Of a stretch of 64,000 nucleotides of DNA, positions 43,916 to 56,237 are shown one piece after another. Every line of letters begins with the position of its first letter. Position 1 is the first letter of the stretch. The position numbers were made by a program, and so were the translations under genes. Source of the DNA: Todiramphus chloris collaris (Eukaryota; Chordata; Aves; Coraciiformes; Alcedinidae); NCBI GenBank assembly GCA_025345505.1, contig JANVCC010000020.1:54837318-54901317 (forward strand), read 5' to 3'. The notes under the pieces were generated by a model, which saw only the letters and a list, made by a program, of their open reading frames with translations, did not search any database and had not been told where the DNA came from.

Positions 43916-46900
43916 TCCAGGAACCCTTCAGGTGAGGCAGGAGCTATCCTCTGCACCAGGACAGATTGTGGATGTGCCCTTCATCCATTCAGCGGGGCCA
44001 CAGGCTCATCCATGGTAAGGTGGCACAGACACATGGGCTCTGAGCAAGCTTCCTTGAGGAATCACGCTAAAACCCACACCTGACCACACAAGCAGGTTGT
44101 CTGAGGAGCAGATGATTCTCTGACAGTACAAAGAGCTTATAAAGGACATCTGGGGCTTTCAAATCTACAAGGGCCTCAAAAGGTACAGTGCTGCTGTGTT
44201 TGCTCAAGGAGCCAGTTGCACATGCTTCAGCCGGTGTTTGGATTTTAGAAGGGGCTTCATTTCAGCTCTTTCCTTTGACATCAGTAAAGCACAGCCTAGC
44301 AGAAAATGTGCTGTGAAAACAACCAGCCACATATTTGCTTTTCGAGTACACCAGATTAATTAAAGAGACTGACAGGGCATGATGGGGCAAGGATCCTGGT
44401 TTAATAAGATTCTTTTCTGCTTTCCAGCCTTGTGGATAGATCTGAAGTTCCCTACACCATGGCTGGAGCTCCTGGGAATTGTCTCCATCTAACTAGATAA
44501 TGACACCACCAATGAGAAACTGTGTCCACCACCACCCGCCTCAGAGCTTGATGCAAAAGTCTTTACTTGCAGCTTGCTCTTGCATTGAAATTTGACTCAA
44601 GATAGCAGGTGTACTCTCAGTGAATTTTTTGTTTGTTTGTTCCTTTGAGGAACACATGATTTCTGGAAGTCTGGGAATGACTGTTCCACTGAATTAGGAT
44701 AAGCAGAGAGAGGAAACAGAGACTAAACTACACAGGAAATCAAGTATTTGCAAGCACTTTAGAAGACATTGCATTTTACCAACTTCAAAAAGAACAAAGA
44801 GCTATATGGGTCTTTTAAAATTGGTTTTGATTTTTTTTTTCCTAATAGATTTCTGAATAGCATGCAATTAACCCTCCAAAATAATTATTTCCTCAAAAGA
44901 AACATTTCTAAAATTGATTTTTAATTATTATTTTGAGAGTATTCCTTGTGAAAATATAATTCTTTTTTTTGCCCTTGCATTTTTCCCTTCCACTCTTTTC
45001 CAGTTTCACCTTTTTTTTTCCTTTCAATTTCCCTGTGAAAAGGGGAAAAGAAAAGGCAAAAAGAAAAGGCAAAAAGTAAGGACAACAAAAAATTCTAAAA
45101 AAAAAGAGCAAAAATCTAGAAGTCTTTGTTCTCTGTTTCAGTTGAGAAAAGACTTAAAACCCAGACAGTAGGCAGAAATGCTGTTCCCATATGTAAACTG
45201 AAAGGCAAGCGGAGAAACTAAAGAAACTGAACAAGAAGAACACAGTAAATTGGAAAACTCATCTGTAGCAGTACATGTGTAATACCAGTGCAAGAGATAA
45301 AATAGAGCCTTTTCCCCCATATATGAATCAATAGTATGCTTCTCATTTCCTGGAAGATCTCCCCATGTCCTTGCAGGGTTCTTTGCTCAGAACAGGGCCA
45401 TGAGAACAGCCAGGTGAACTGCAGTGACACACACCTCCAAAATCCTAGATTCCATAATCAACCCATGCTAAGGCTGGCTGGTAATAGTCAGTTCCTTGTG
45501 AAGAATACCTCGACGTACGGATGCATCAAGCTTCCTGGTCAATGATACTGAGAATTTGGATTCCCAATTACCCCTCTATTTTTCTCCCCCTCTTGACTTT
45601 CTGATTTAAACACTGATCCACACAATTTTCCTTCTTCTCTCAACATCTCTGTAGCTGACAGGACTTTTTCCAAGAAGGTGGCAATAGAGCACATGAATTA
45701 GAGGAACAAACATCCTCCCAAAGACATTCTAGAGCAAAGTGGTTTTTCCACACCCTGGATGTCTCATGGATGGTTGCAGTGATTAACTCTGAAGCCTGAT
45801 GGTTTATTTGGTAGCAACCATTGACTGATATGTTGTGTCATGTTTTCATTTCAGCACTTGCAGATCTTGGGAGTTTTCCAGTGAGTCTGCATGTTTCCAG
45901 TGTCTACCCTGATAGTGCCCTTTAATTAGTGTTTTCAACTTTTCTGTGTGACTTGAAGAATTTTTTTTTGGTCTTAGATGGCTTTCACTTGCACAGGGCT
46001 AGAGTTTTTTCCTCCAGAAATCAGCAAAGGTATCAGAAATGGGCAACAACAAAAAGAACATGGAAAAAAAAATCCAGTTCCTTTAAAATAATAATAAAAA
46101 ATTACTTTTGGTTCCTCTGAGAAGACATCCAACATAGTTTTCACCACTGGCCAAGGAAGGAGGAGGTCCTACAGATTTCTAGTCAAATTCTGCTTGATAT
46201 CATATTTTTGATGGTGGGTATTTGAAATTCCAGCCTCAGGAAAGGGAATACAAAAATCTTAATGGCTTTAAGTGAATCAGGTCCTTCCCTTCTGTGTTCC
46301 AGCACCAAACAAGCAGACTACAAGACTTATTTTGAGCCTTTTCCCTTAGAAAATTTCCTGCATTGTGGAGGGAAGTTGATATGAGGACATCTCTGAGGAA
46401 AGGCTTCCTGCTACTCATCCATTCCCACTATTGACTTTTACCACAATCTTGCTTCAAATTGTTCGGATTGACACTTAGGATGGGATCTGTGTAAGCTAGC
46501 TGTTACCACCTATAAATTTAATGTCTAATTCTTGCTTTTTCCATAGTCAATAGAGATACAGGGAAGCTGTACTGAGGAAGATGAGATGAAATTCCCATGG
46601 GGGGATCTACCACACTTTACTGAGTATGGAGAAGACCTAGACAATTGGTTTAGTGTACTCAGGGTTCAGGTAATTTCTACTGTGTGACACCTCTCTCCCC
46701 ACCCCCAATGTATATTGCAGGTCTCACTAAAACCAGATTGTACATTATCATAGGAAATCATTATTTTCCTCCCTCTGTGACTTCTGTATATATTATAATC
46801 ACCCAGCACTGCAAACTCAAGATGACTTTTTGTTCCTCAGAGGAGATTTAACCTGGCACCTGAACTGTGTCCTACTTTTTTTCTCCCCTGATGTCCAAAC

Positions 46901-47145
46901 AAGAAATGTACCCTAGCGCTGAGGACAGCTACATCTGGAGCTAGCTCTGAACTTCATGGTGGTCTCTGTAATAAAACCAAAACTCTGGATAGCAACTGCT
47001 GTGATCTCTGAAGAGAGTTAGATTTGTCCATTAACAGCACAGTGCTGCTTACCTTGAACAGAAATGAAGATATTAAATTGACAGCTTCTGCTTTGTGCTT
47101 TTTGTTTTAGGAAGGGAAACAGTGGAATCCACTCTATATTAGTAC
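43916..47145. other. Intergenic, 3.2 kb without recognisable gene
   Basis: No exon or transposon recognised. It contains an A/T and purine-rich patch at about 44960-45110 and a possible CARE site at 44549. Confidence 0.65.
44549..44557 (+). promoter_or_regulatory. Possible C/EBP-ATF response element (CARE/AARE)
   Basis: TGATGCAAA matches the composite C/EBP-ATF4 site consensus TGATGNAAN. It lies 1.4 kb upstream of the SLC1A4 start codon. SLC1A4 is known in mammals as an ATF4-responsive gene. A nine-base match is expected by chance about once in a window this size, so support is weak. Confidence 0.2.
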
Positions 47146-47948
47146 AGTCATGGTTTAGGGCCAGGGCCGCCCCTTAGACCTAAAACAGATGCCCTCTGTT
47201 AACCTCCCTCCTTCCCCAGAGGGAAAGAGAAATGGAATAAGGGAGAAAGACTCAGCAATTAGAAAAGGAAACTAGAACAGCTTTAATGAAATTGAAGTAA
47301 ATAATAACAAAAATGGAGTATATACAAATATATACAAAACCAGAATCGATCCCAACCCCCCTGATGGCAATTACATAGCCATCATCACTGATGCTGTGCA
47401 GCAGGCACCAGGGGAGTCCCAGACTGGGCCCCACAGCAGATGGAAGCTGTGTTCAGGAGCTGGATTCTTGTACCAGATTCTGGAACACACAGATTGGGAT
47501 CAAAGGCAAGACGGACAGAGTCCTCCTTGGATGCTCTGAGGAAGGAACCAAAAGAGGACCTGAGATAAGCCAAGCAAAGCTGGCAAAGCAGTCCAAGAGG
47601 GGAGAAAAAGCCACAGACCCTTTGGATCCCTCAGCCTTATACTGAATATGCCATATGGAATACCTCATTGGTCAGTTTAGGGTCACCTGTCCTGTCTGCT
47701 CCTCTCTGCAGGTGTGGCCTTTAGCTTTTCTGCACCCCCCAGTGTGGTACACAAGATCCAGTAGTGGCCTTGGTCTGCATACCAATCCTTGACAGTAACT
47801 CTAAACATGGGGTGTTATCATTGCTAGAAGCAGACACTGTCTGTGAGAACATACTGCTAACTTCAGAAAGTGCAGTTGGTTAGAAGAACTGAGCTGAAAA
47901 GTAAAATCACTGAACAGAATTAGTTCTGTTCTCACTCAAACCAGGACA
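47146..47948 (-). mobile_element. Solo LTR of an endogenous retrovirus, left copy (about 803 bases)
   Basis: Read on the minus strand it starts TGTCCTGGTTTGAGTG and ends AAACCATGAC plus T, where the sister copy has A. It is nearly identical over its length to the copy at 50592-51428 in the opposite orientation, apart from a TA-rich insertion there. An encoded 84-codon frame differs from its sister at one residue only. No internal retroviral genes adjoin it. The five flanking bases (CTATA before, GTACT after, in LTR sense) do not match each other. Confidence 0.88.
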
Positions 47949-50591
47949 TATAGCAATTAGGCATAAACATAATTTTTTAGGGAGGATGGGAGGGCCCTGT
48001 TCTGATCTCTGCCTTGGCTGTATCTGGGAGGGGAGAGAGGAGTTTCCACCTGTCATTAGTCTGCGCCACACTCTTGTGCTTTCATCTCAAGGGGTACGAG
48101 AGGACCAAGAAAGGTGTAGAGTGTGAGAAAAGGATGCAGTGAGCTCTGTATGGGACTAAACAGTCTCTGGAAAATGAGATGACTAGGGTCAAAAAAACAG
48201 CAGACAATTTTGCAGGTGGAAAATGAATAGAAGGTTTTTAAATCCAAAGGATTGCACCTGGAAATGTCTGAGATGCGAATTGCTGGACACTTGGAAAGTA
48301 TTCTCCGAAAATACCACATGTTCTTGCTTTGCTTATTTTTATTTTCTTCCTTTCCAGCATGACTGTTCTTAAAACATTTTGCTGCTCTTTTTTTCGAGGA
48401 TCTCTAAAGCTGCAGTTACTTCTCAGAAACCTGTTCAGTTTGTTCCTACAGCCCCCTTCATGTGACCACTGTCACACTCTTGCAGCAAGCTGGGGGCACG
48501 GGAAGACAGCTGCATGGTCCCCTATGTTCCCTGACAGAAGCTTTACTACTCCTGATTGCTGTCATCCCAGTTTAATGTCACCCATAATCAGGAATACAGT
48601 ATTCATTGTCATACTGTAACTAAGGATAAAATGTGTAAGGACAGAGATTCCCTTTGTTGCTTCTTGCCACTGAATCATAACCAACATTCAGAAATTGCTC
48701 ATGTTTTTTTTCTCTCCCTAATGCAGCTTTTTAGAGTATATTCCATACAGCTGATGTAAATCCAGGCATGCTCTGCTTGTGTATTAATCCTTGAATGCCA
48801 AGCAAGACCTCAGCTGTCTAAGTTAGCCAGCTTCTGCCACCAGAAAGGCACTTTTATCAATCCACAACCATGGGAGAAATCAGGAGGGACTTCTACTTGG
48901 AGCACTCACAAGTTCTTCATTCAGGCATGCTTCCCATAGCTGAAACCCTCCAATCATTTCCTCTGCTTCTTCAGTAGCAAAGCTTCACCGTGAGAGGAAA
49001 TTACACAGCTCAACTTAGCTTGTTTTGAAAAGCCTGACACAGCATTTCCCCTGCCAACTAGAGGCAATGTCCCCTTCTGGGACAGAACATCACACATCTA
49101 AGATCTTGAATATCTGAGCTCATTCTTAGCCTTTTTTTTTTTCCCTGCTTTTCCTTGCTTTACCCTCAATGGAAAATCTCAGGGAGACTCTACAAAGGAG
49201 AAAATGCCATCAATTTTAGGAGACGGCAGGGCCCTTCTTTTCCAGCACATGCTGATTTGGTTTTCTTCATGTTTGTACATTATTATGGTTTTGAAAAAGG
49301 GAACAGAACACACAATTTTAAATTTACTCCTGTCTCAATTCAACTTTGTTTCCAGAACCAATCAAAGGAGCTTTAAAGCAAACAAGGTATGTGGAGGGCT
49401 ATTATTCTATATTTTTCATCATCTTGCTGGTAAAACTGCATCTGACTTTGGAGGATAAAGTTAAATATTTACCCTGGGTCAACCATCCCTGTCTGCACAG
49501 ATTATATTTTGTTGGAGTTCGGGCAAGCAAGTGGTATTTGCAAAATTCCTTGCCTTCCTCTACTATTAGGAAATGTTCAGGTTTTTTTTAACATTCAAAA
49601 TATTTTCAATCAGGCGTGAGAATTTACCTAGCCTGGAGAGATGGTGGATCCACATGTGACACTGTGGGTATGATTGTGTTTGGGACTGGGTTACTTTGGT
49701 TGCTAGACAAGGACCTACATGCAGCAGGACCTGATGAATACTCTTGGGATATGGCATCACTGAAGGCCAGGGTTTGGTTTTTTTTTCCATGGTTTTGGAT
49801 GCCTTGAAATCAGGCGCATTCCAGTAAGACTGGGTGGCTGTATGCAGATGGCTGGTCCTGCATCCAGTTTGCAATGGGGTGACCAGGTTAAGTGGTACCA
49901 GGAAGATCCAAGGAGCACAAATCTTGTTTGTCCCCAGAGGCAGGCAGAGAGCATTTCTGTGATGGGGCTGGAGGTTGTCCAGATTGCTTGTCACCCCAGG
50001 CCCAACAAGGTTTTCTTGCCAAACTAAAGTCTGCATACCAAGGAAGTGCTCTAGGCTTTCCTGCCTTGGCCAGAGTGCTGTGGCTCTTCTGTGTAGTTCA
50101 TTTTGTCTGGTGGAAACAAGCTCTCTCCCACATGCTTTTCATGTATTCTCCCCAGAAAAAAAGGCCACTCTGTAATACAGCACCTTGGGACACTGCAGGC
50201 TGACCAGAACATCTCCATTGGGATGTTTGGGAGCACCTTCATTCAAGCTTTGCTTGAAAAACACAAATATGATTCTTAACCCCCTTCCTGCCTTCTTTCC
50301 TTTCATCTGGCTCCCTCCTGCCCCCACCATGACTTTAAGGCTCCAGTCTTCAAACTACTTCACATCAAAGCAGTCATGGAAGACAGGCTGATGGATAATA
50401 TTTTCTAAGCCTACAGAAGTTTCTGTTAGGTCTCCCAAGAACAGGATGTAAACATAAGCCAGATCCAGGGAAGCTCCCAAAAGCTGCAGATGACTTTGTT
50501 GGTCTTAAAAAGAGGGAGATAGTGGCAGGAAGATGGAGGGAAGTGGAGATAGCACTAACATATGCAGAAGGAAAGACAGTCACTGTGTAGT
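47949..50591. other. 2.6 kb between the two inverted LTRs
   Basis: No retroviral protein, exon or repeat recognised. It is unique-looking sequence, not the body of a provirus: the LTRs face opposite ways and no gag, pol or env reading frame is present. Confidence 0.7.
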
Positions 50592-51428
50592 TGTCCTGGT
50601 TTGAGTGAGAACAGAACTAATTCTGTTCAGTGATTTTACTTTTCAGCTCAGTTCTTCTAACTAACTGCACTGTCTGAAGTTAGCAGCCTGTTTCACAGAG
50701 AGTGTCTGCTTCTAGCAATGATAACACCCCATGTTTAGAGTTACTATCAAGGATTGGTATGCAGACCAAGGCCACTACTGGATCTTGTGTACCACACTGG
50801 GGGGTGCAGAAAAGCTAAAGGCCACACCTGCAGAGAGGAGCAGACAGGACAGGTGACCCTAAACTGACCAATGAGGTATTCCATATGGCATATTCAGTAT
50901 AAGGCTGAGGGATCCAAAGGGTCTGTGGCTTTTTCTCCCCTCTTGGACCGCTTTGCCAGCTTTGCTTGGCTTATCTCAGGTCCTCTTTTGGTTCCTTCCT
51001 CAGAGCATCCAAGGAGGACTCTGTCCGTCTTGCCTTTGATCCCAATCTGTGTGTTCCAGAATCTGGTACAAGAATCCAGCTCCTGAACACAGCTTCCATC
51101 TGCTGTGGGGCCCAGTCTGGGACTCCCCTGGTGCCTGCTGCACAGCATCAGTGATGATGGCTATGTAATTGCCATCAGGGGGGTTGGGATCGATTCTATA
51201 TATATATATTTGTATATACTTGTATATATATATATACAAGTATATATTTGTATATACTCCATTTTTGTTATTATTTACTTCAATTTCATTAAAGCTGTTC
51301 TAGTTTCCTTTTCTAATTGCTGAGTCTTTCTCCCTTATTCCATTTCTCTTTCCCTCTGGGGAAGGAGGGAGGTTAACTGAGGGCACCTGTTTTAGGTCTA
51401 AGGGGCGGCCCTGGCCCTAAACCATGAC
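50592..51428 (+). mobile_element. Solo LTR of an endogenous retrovirus, right copy (837 bases)
   Basis: It starts TGTCCTGGTTTGAGTG and ends CTAAACCATGACA. A TATA-like CAGTATAAGG lies at about 50893 and an ATTAAA poly(A) signal at 51288-51293, giving the usual U3-R-U5 order. It differs from the left copy mainly by an expanded TA-rich tract at about 51196-51256, which accounts for most of the 34-base length difference. Flanks are GTAGT before and GTATA after, a poor duplication. I cannot assign a family with certainty; the five-base flank signal would suit an ERVL-type element. Confidence 0.9.
51213..51246. repeat. Perfect 34-base palindrome in a TA-rich tract
   Basis: The sequence is its own reverse complement, with arms containing TATATACTTGTA and TACAAGTATATA around a TATATATA centre. 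It is absent from the sister LTR. Confidence 0.95.
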
Positions 51429-53269
51429 AGTATAAGAAGTAGAGACTGATGAACTACTTGGTCATTTAACCCAAGACCCTAGCACCATATTTTGCCTAAA
51501 AGGGCAGTGAGAGGCAGGTAGCTACCAGGACTGCATCTGACCTACTGCAGAAGATGGCATCTGTCCAGTGATGTGTTCTGACTTCTTTGATTCACCAAGT
51601 GGGTAGCAACCATCTGTGACTAGTGTCAAACCACTGAAAACTTGCTGTGCTGTATTCATGATATAGAGATTTAGCAAAGTGTTACAGCTTCTTTGCCTCA
51701 GTCTTCTGAGGCTGCTGTCACATGCTAGAATCAAGAGATAATAATGAGGGATAGATGGATGGAACCACACAGAGACACGTCTCCCAGTGCATATGCCAAT
51801 ATAAATTTTTTTAGGAACCAGGCTAAAACTTACCTTGTATTTACTGTTGTCTCAGCTCTCTGTTTGTATCACAGAGTAGTTATCCTAATGTAGGAGAAAG
51901 GGGAGATGCAGATTTTCTCTTTAATCCTGAGGATACATAGAAATACGTGGAAATGTGGGGGAGTCAGAAATACATAAATAAGATGGTAAACACATATTCA
52001 GTGCTTTCCTGGGCCATGAAATAAGAAAAAAATGTTAAGAGAGAGGGTGAAGACAAGTTGTGTAATGAGACTGCAGGTTAATATGAAAAAAACCTCAAAT
52101 TTTTGAGAATCCACAGCAATGCGTTGCATTGCCCCTCTCTCTTTCCTCCCATCATGTGTGTATCACTGAAAATGAGCGTTTTGCTGCTTAAGTCCATAGT
52201 TTCAGATGTGTTTCTTAGACACACCTAGAAAAGTACATAGGTACCTAATGTTTTTTCTGGGGGCTGAAAGTCTCCTTGATGTCAAAGCCTTTGAGAGTCT
52301 GAGCTTATATTATCTATTTCACAAATTTCAAAGCTGTCTGGGGTACCTGTAGGTATTGGAGATAACTTCTGGGAGCTCCAAAGGCCCTTTTATTAGCCTG
52401 ATCTAAAGCAATTTTGGCTCCCTAATTAGGTAGCATCACTGTCAAATCCAGGAGGAAAAAAAAAATCAAACAACATGCCTGTGACAATTAGTAATGAGTC
52501 CTGTCACCACAGGTTTTGGAGTAACAGCCCTGCTGGTAATTAAGACAGGGAAAACAAGGCAGGAGGAGCATGCACTTTCCACATGCCTTAACCCAGAGCC
52601 AAGATCTCCATCGTCAGGGAGTATGAGTTCAGTCTCTGGCCCAGGCTGAAGTCCTCTGATCCCGCACTGTGGCTGCTGACCCACAGGGCATGTGTGCTTC
52701 TTGGTGGGGGTTGCTTACTCAGCCTTGTAACCCCCAGCTTGCAAAGGATTTTTATGAAAACTAAAGAGAGGCAAAGCCATCCTCCACCACTTGCTCTCAT
52801 GCCACCTCTTTTCAGAGGTGAAAGAGTGGCTCTATTAGTGGCATAGATATGCCAAGCAGACCTGCTGCATATTTCTGGTGGACAACGAGAGGCAGCAGAG
52901 GTGGCAGCTGGAGCAAGCTGAAAGCTTTTTCTGATTGCCACAGGAAAAGAAACCATTATGAGAGCATACTAAAAGCCTATTCATTGCTAAGGAAAGAGCT
53001 GATGAAGAATGTGGGACCCATGCTGAAAGCTGCCAGCCAGAGCAACAGGAAGATTATTAAAGGCCTTTGCAAAAATCCCCATCTACTTCTTTTGGCAGTG
53101 GCCATTCTGGACATGGAGTTGCTTCAGAACTACCCATTGAAATCCTGTAAATAGCTGTCTGCTGGGAGGGAGAAGCTGGGTTACAGCTGAGGGTTTTTCT
53201 TCATGTGGGAACTGTATGTAAAACACCCACGTCATGGCCAAATATGCTTAGGAAAGGAAGGCAAATGTG
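51429..53269. other. 1.8 kb without recognisable gene
   Basis: No repeat or gene that I can name. An open frame at 52849-53154 (plus, 101 codons, lysine- and leucine-rich) just upstream of the CR1 matches nothing I recognise and is not part of CR1 ORF2. Confidence 0.6.
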
Positions 53270-55250
53270 TATCCCAGAGAAGCTAGGGAGGTTTGGCTTA
53301 AAATCAGGGAAAAAAGGAGGGTTTATGGCCTCTGGAAGAAGGGGCAGAGAAATAGTGATTCTGTAATTAGAAGGTTGAAAACTGAACTAGAAGTTAATCT
53401 GGCTTCAGAGGGGAAGAGCAATAAGAAAAATTTCTATAAATACATTAATAATGAAAGAAAGTCCAGGAAGGGCCTCCATCCCCTGCTAGATTCAGGAGGA
53501 AATATGGTAATAAAAGACGAGGAGAAGGATGATGTGCTTAATGCCTTCTTTGCCTCAGTCTTTAGTAATGGAAACACTTGCACTGGGGAAAGTCATGCCC
53601 CCAAGCAAAGAGACAGGGGCCGGGAACACAGTGCCGTCCCTACAATTCAGGAGGAGATGGTCCATGAAATGCTGCTTAACATCAGTGTGCATAAATCTAT
53701 GGCGCCTGGTGGATTACAGTACCCTAGAGTGCTGAGAGAACTGTCAGGGGCTCTCACCAGGCCACTGTCCATTATTTATCAGCAGTCCTGTCTGACTGAG
53801 GAGGAACCAGCAGATTGGAAGTCAGACAACGTAACACCCATATATAAGAAGGGACAGAAGGATGATCCGGGGAACTACAGGCCTGTCAGTTTGATTTCAG
53901 TACCAGGGAAGCTGATGGAGCAGATCATCCTGGGTTCTATTATGCAGCACATGCAGGACAACAAGGTGATCAGGCCCAGTCAGCATGGGTTTATGAAGGG
54001 CAGGTCCTGTTTAACAAACCTGATCCCCTATGACAGGGTGACCTGCTTGTTGGCTGAAGGCAAGGCTGTGGATGTTGTCTGTCTTGACTTTAGTAAGGCA
54101 TTTAACACTGTTTCCCATAGTGTTTTATTAGAGAAATTGACTGCACTTGGATTGGATGGGCATACACTTTCCTGGGTGAAAAACTGGTTAGGTGGATAAA
54201 TCCAAAGAGTTGTGGTCAATGGAGTTAAATCCAGTTGGCTGTCCCCCAGAGCTCAGTACTAGGGCCACTCCTGTTTAACATCTTCATCAATGATTTGGAT
54301 GAGGGGATAGAGTGCACCCTTGGTAAATGTGCAGATGACACCAAGCTAAGTAGAAGTGTTGATCTGCTTGAGGGTAGGGAAGTTCTACAAAGGCATGTAG
54401 ATAGGCTGGATCACTGGGCCAAGGACAATGTAATGAGTTTCAATAAGGCCAAATTCTGGGTCATGCACTTGGGCCACAACAACCCCCAGCAGTGCTACAG
54501 GCTTAGGGAGGAGTGGCTGGAGAGCTGTCATGCAGAGAAGGATCAGGGTGGGGGGAGGGGTAAGGGGGGGAAGGGGTGTCTGTGTGTTGGTGTTGATTGA
54601 CAGGCACCTGAACATGATCCAGCAGTGTGCCCAGGTGACCAAGAAGGCCAATGGCATCCTGGCCCGTATCAGGAATAGTGTGATCAGCAGGAGCAGGGAG
54701 GTGATCATTCCTCTGCAGTCAGCTTTGGTGAAGCTGCACCTCAAATACTTTGTACAGTTTTGGGCCCCTCTCTACAAGGACATTGAGGTGCTGGAGAGGG
54801 TACAGAGGCAGGCTACAAAGCTAGTAAAAGGTTTGGAGCATGTGTCTTATGAGGCAAGGCTGAAGGATCCGGGGCTGTTTATCCTTGAGAAAAGGCGGCT
54901 GAGCGGAGACCTTATTGCTCTCTACAACTACCTCAAGGGAAGGTGTAATGAGGCAGGATTTGGTCTGTTCTCCCTAGTAACAAGTGATAGAATAAGAAGA
55001 AATGGCCTGAAGTTGAACCAGGGGAAGTTCAGGCTGAATATTAGGAAACATTTCTTTACAGAAAGGGTTGTCAGGCATTGGAATGGCCTGCCCAGGGAGG
55101 TGGTGGAGTCACCATCCCTGGAAGTGTTTAAGAGCCGGTTAGATGTTGTGCTTCGGGACATGGTTTAGTGGTTTTTGATAGGGCTAGGAATAAGGTTGGA
55201 CTTGATGATCTTGAAGGTCCCTTCCAGACAAAACCATTCTATGATTCTAT
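53270..55250 (+). mobile_element. CR1 LINE, 5'-truncated copy spanning most of the reverse transcriptase
   Basis: Open for 310 codons from 53267: KKNFYKYINNERKSRKGL, NYRPVSLISVPGKLMEQI, SQHGFMKGRSCLTNL and VCLDFSKAFNTVSHSVLLEK are CR1-type reverse transcriptase. A stop falls at 54197, then a frame change near 54235. The frame resumes [16 protein letters not shown] and CADDTKLS, where the active-site motif has Cys in place of Phe. A G-rich insertion at 54546-54576 breaks the next frame. The C-terminal part runs 54600-55168 and the element ends ATTCTATGATTCTAT. The 5' end appears cut just before KIREKRRVYGLWKKGQ, so the endonuclease is missing. It is a decayed, non-autonomous copy. Confidence 0.93.
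54546..54576 (+). repeat. G-rich insertion in CR1, potential G-quadruplex
   Basis: Five G runs of 3, 6, 4, 7 and 4 separated by one to three bases lie inside the CR1 reading frame, where related copies read AEKDLGVLVD without such runs. Confidence 0.9.
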
Positions 55251-56211
55251 AAGCTCTCCTTGAATTATCAGACCTTACAGGGAGTAACTTGAACTCCTAA
55301 AGGAAGCAGATGTGGCTGTTTTCAGCTGTGGTCCACAGTGAGGAGCAATGCCAAGCTTCTCCATGATGGCCACTTTGTGCGGGGTCTGTGCATGCAGGAG
55401 GATGGGGCTAGGGAAGCTTTTCAGTCTTCAAATGGGAATATCTGGACCCAAGTCAGAAGCTACCTGTTCTGACAAGCAAGAGATCTGTCTCCTGCCTTCT
55501 GTCTCCCGCCCTCTGTCCCCCAGTTGCTATCTTCTTTTCCCGCCTGCTCTGCCATGTCTTTCCTTTTCCTCACCTCAGCTCTTTATCTCCTTGGAGTTGT
55601 TTGGGAATCCTGCCTGTGAGACAAATCCTAGCCAAGGGGCAACCATCCAAAGAACAAAGCTCCCAAGAAATGCCTCCTACCAGCCAGGATATACCCTTCA
55701 CTCTCTATGGTGATGTTGATCTCATGGCTCTTGAATGAGATTACTATGCCCATAACTATTACTTTTTAGGACCCAATGTAGTCCCTTCCTGCAGGGTACA
55801 ACCTGATGGGAACCCTGTAGTGGTAGGTTCTGTACAGACACAGAAAAGTCCTACCATCAAGGGTTTCTGTGGTGTGAGAAGTGGAGGCATGGGGAGATAA
55901 AGCAACTTGCCCAGGACTAATCAGTATGTCCAGCTCTTTGATCTGCACTGTCCTGTGTTGTCCCCTTCCTGGACCTGTACCACATATTTGGAGGCAATAA
56001 CATAGCTCAAAGCTGGGAGCTAGGAAGAGCTTGAATGGGAACCAGCACAAGGGGGAGGCAAGGAGGTACTCTTATGGGATTGCAATGCTCTGTTGACTAC
56101 TCTTGGGTTCAAGGAGACTCTAACATCACTGCTTTCATACCCAAGGGTTTAAAAGTCATGAGTTTGGTCCCTCTAAAATCATGAGAATTTGTGGTTTAAA
56201 ACCTGTTGTTT

Positions 56212-56237
56212 AAAAAAAAAAAAAAAAAAAAAAAAAA
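56212..56237 (+). repeat. Poly-A run, 26 bases
   Basis: Uninterrupted A26. There is no AATAAA just upstream and no flanking duplication noticed, so I treat it as a simple repeat rather than a retrocopy tail. Confidence 0.95.

Noticed and set aside
47146-51428. A complete provirus bounded by the two LTRs
   Set aside because: The LTRs face opposite directions and the 2.6 kb between them has no gag, pol or env reading frame. They are two solo LTRs.
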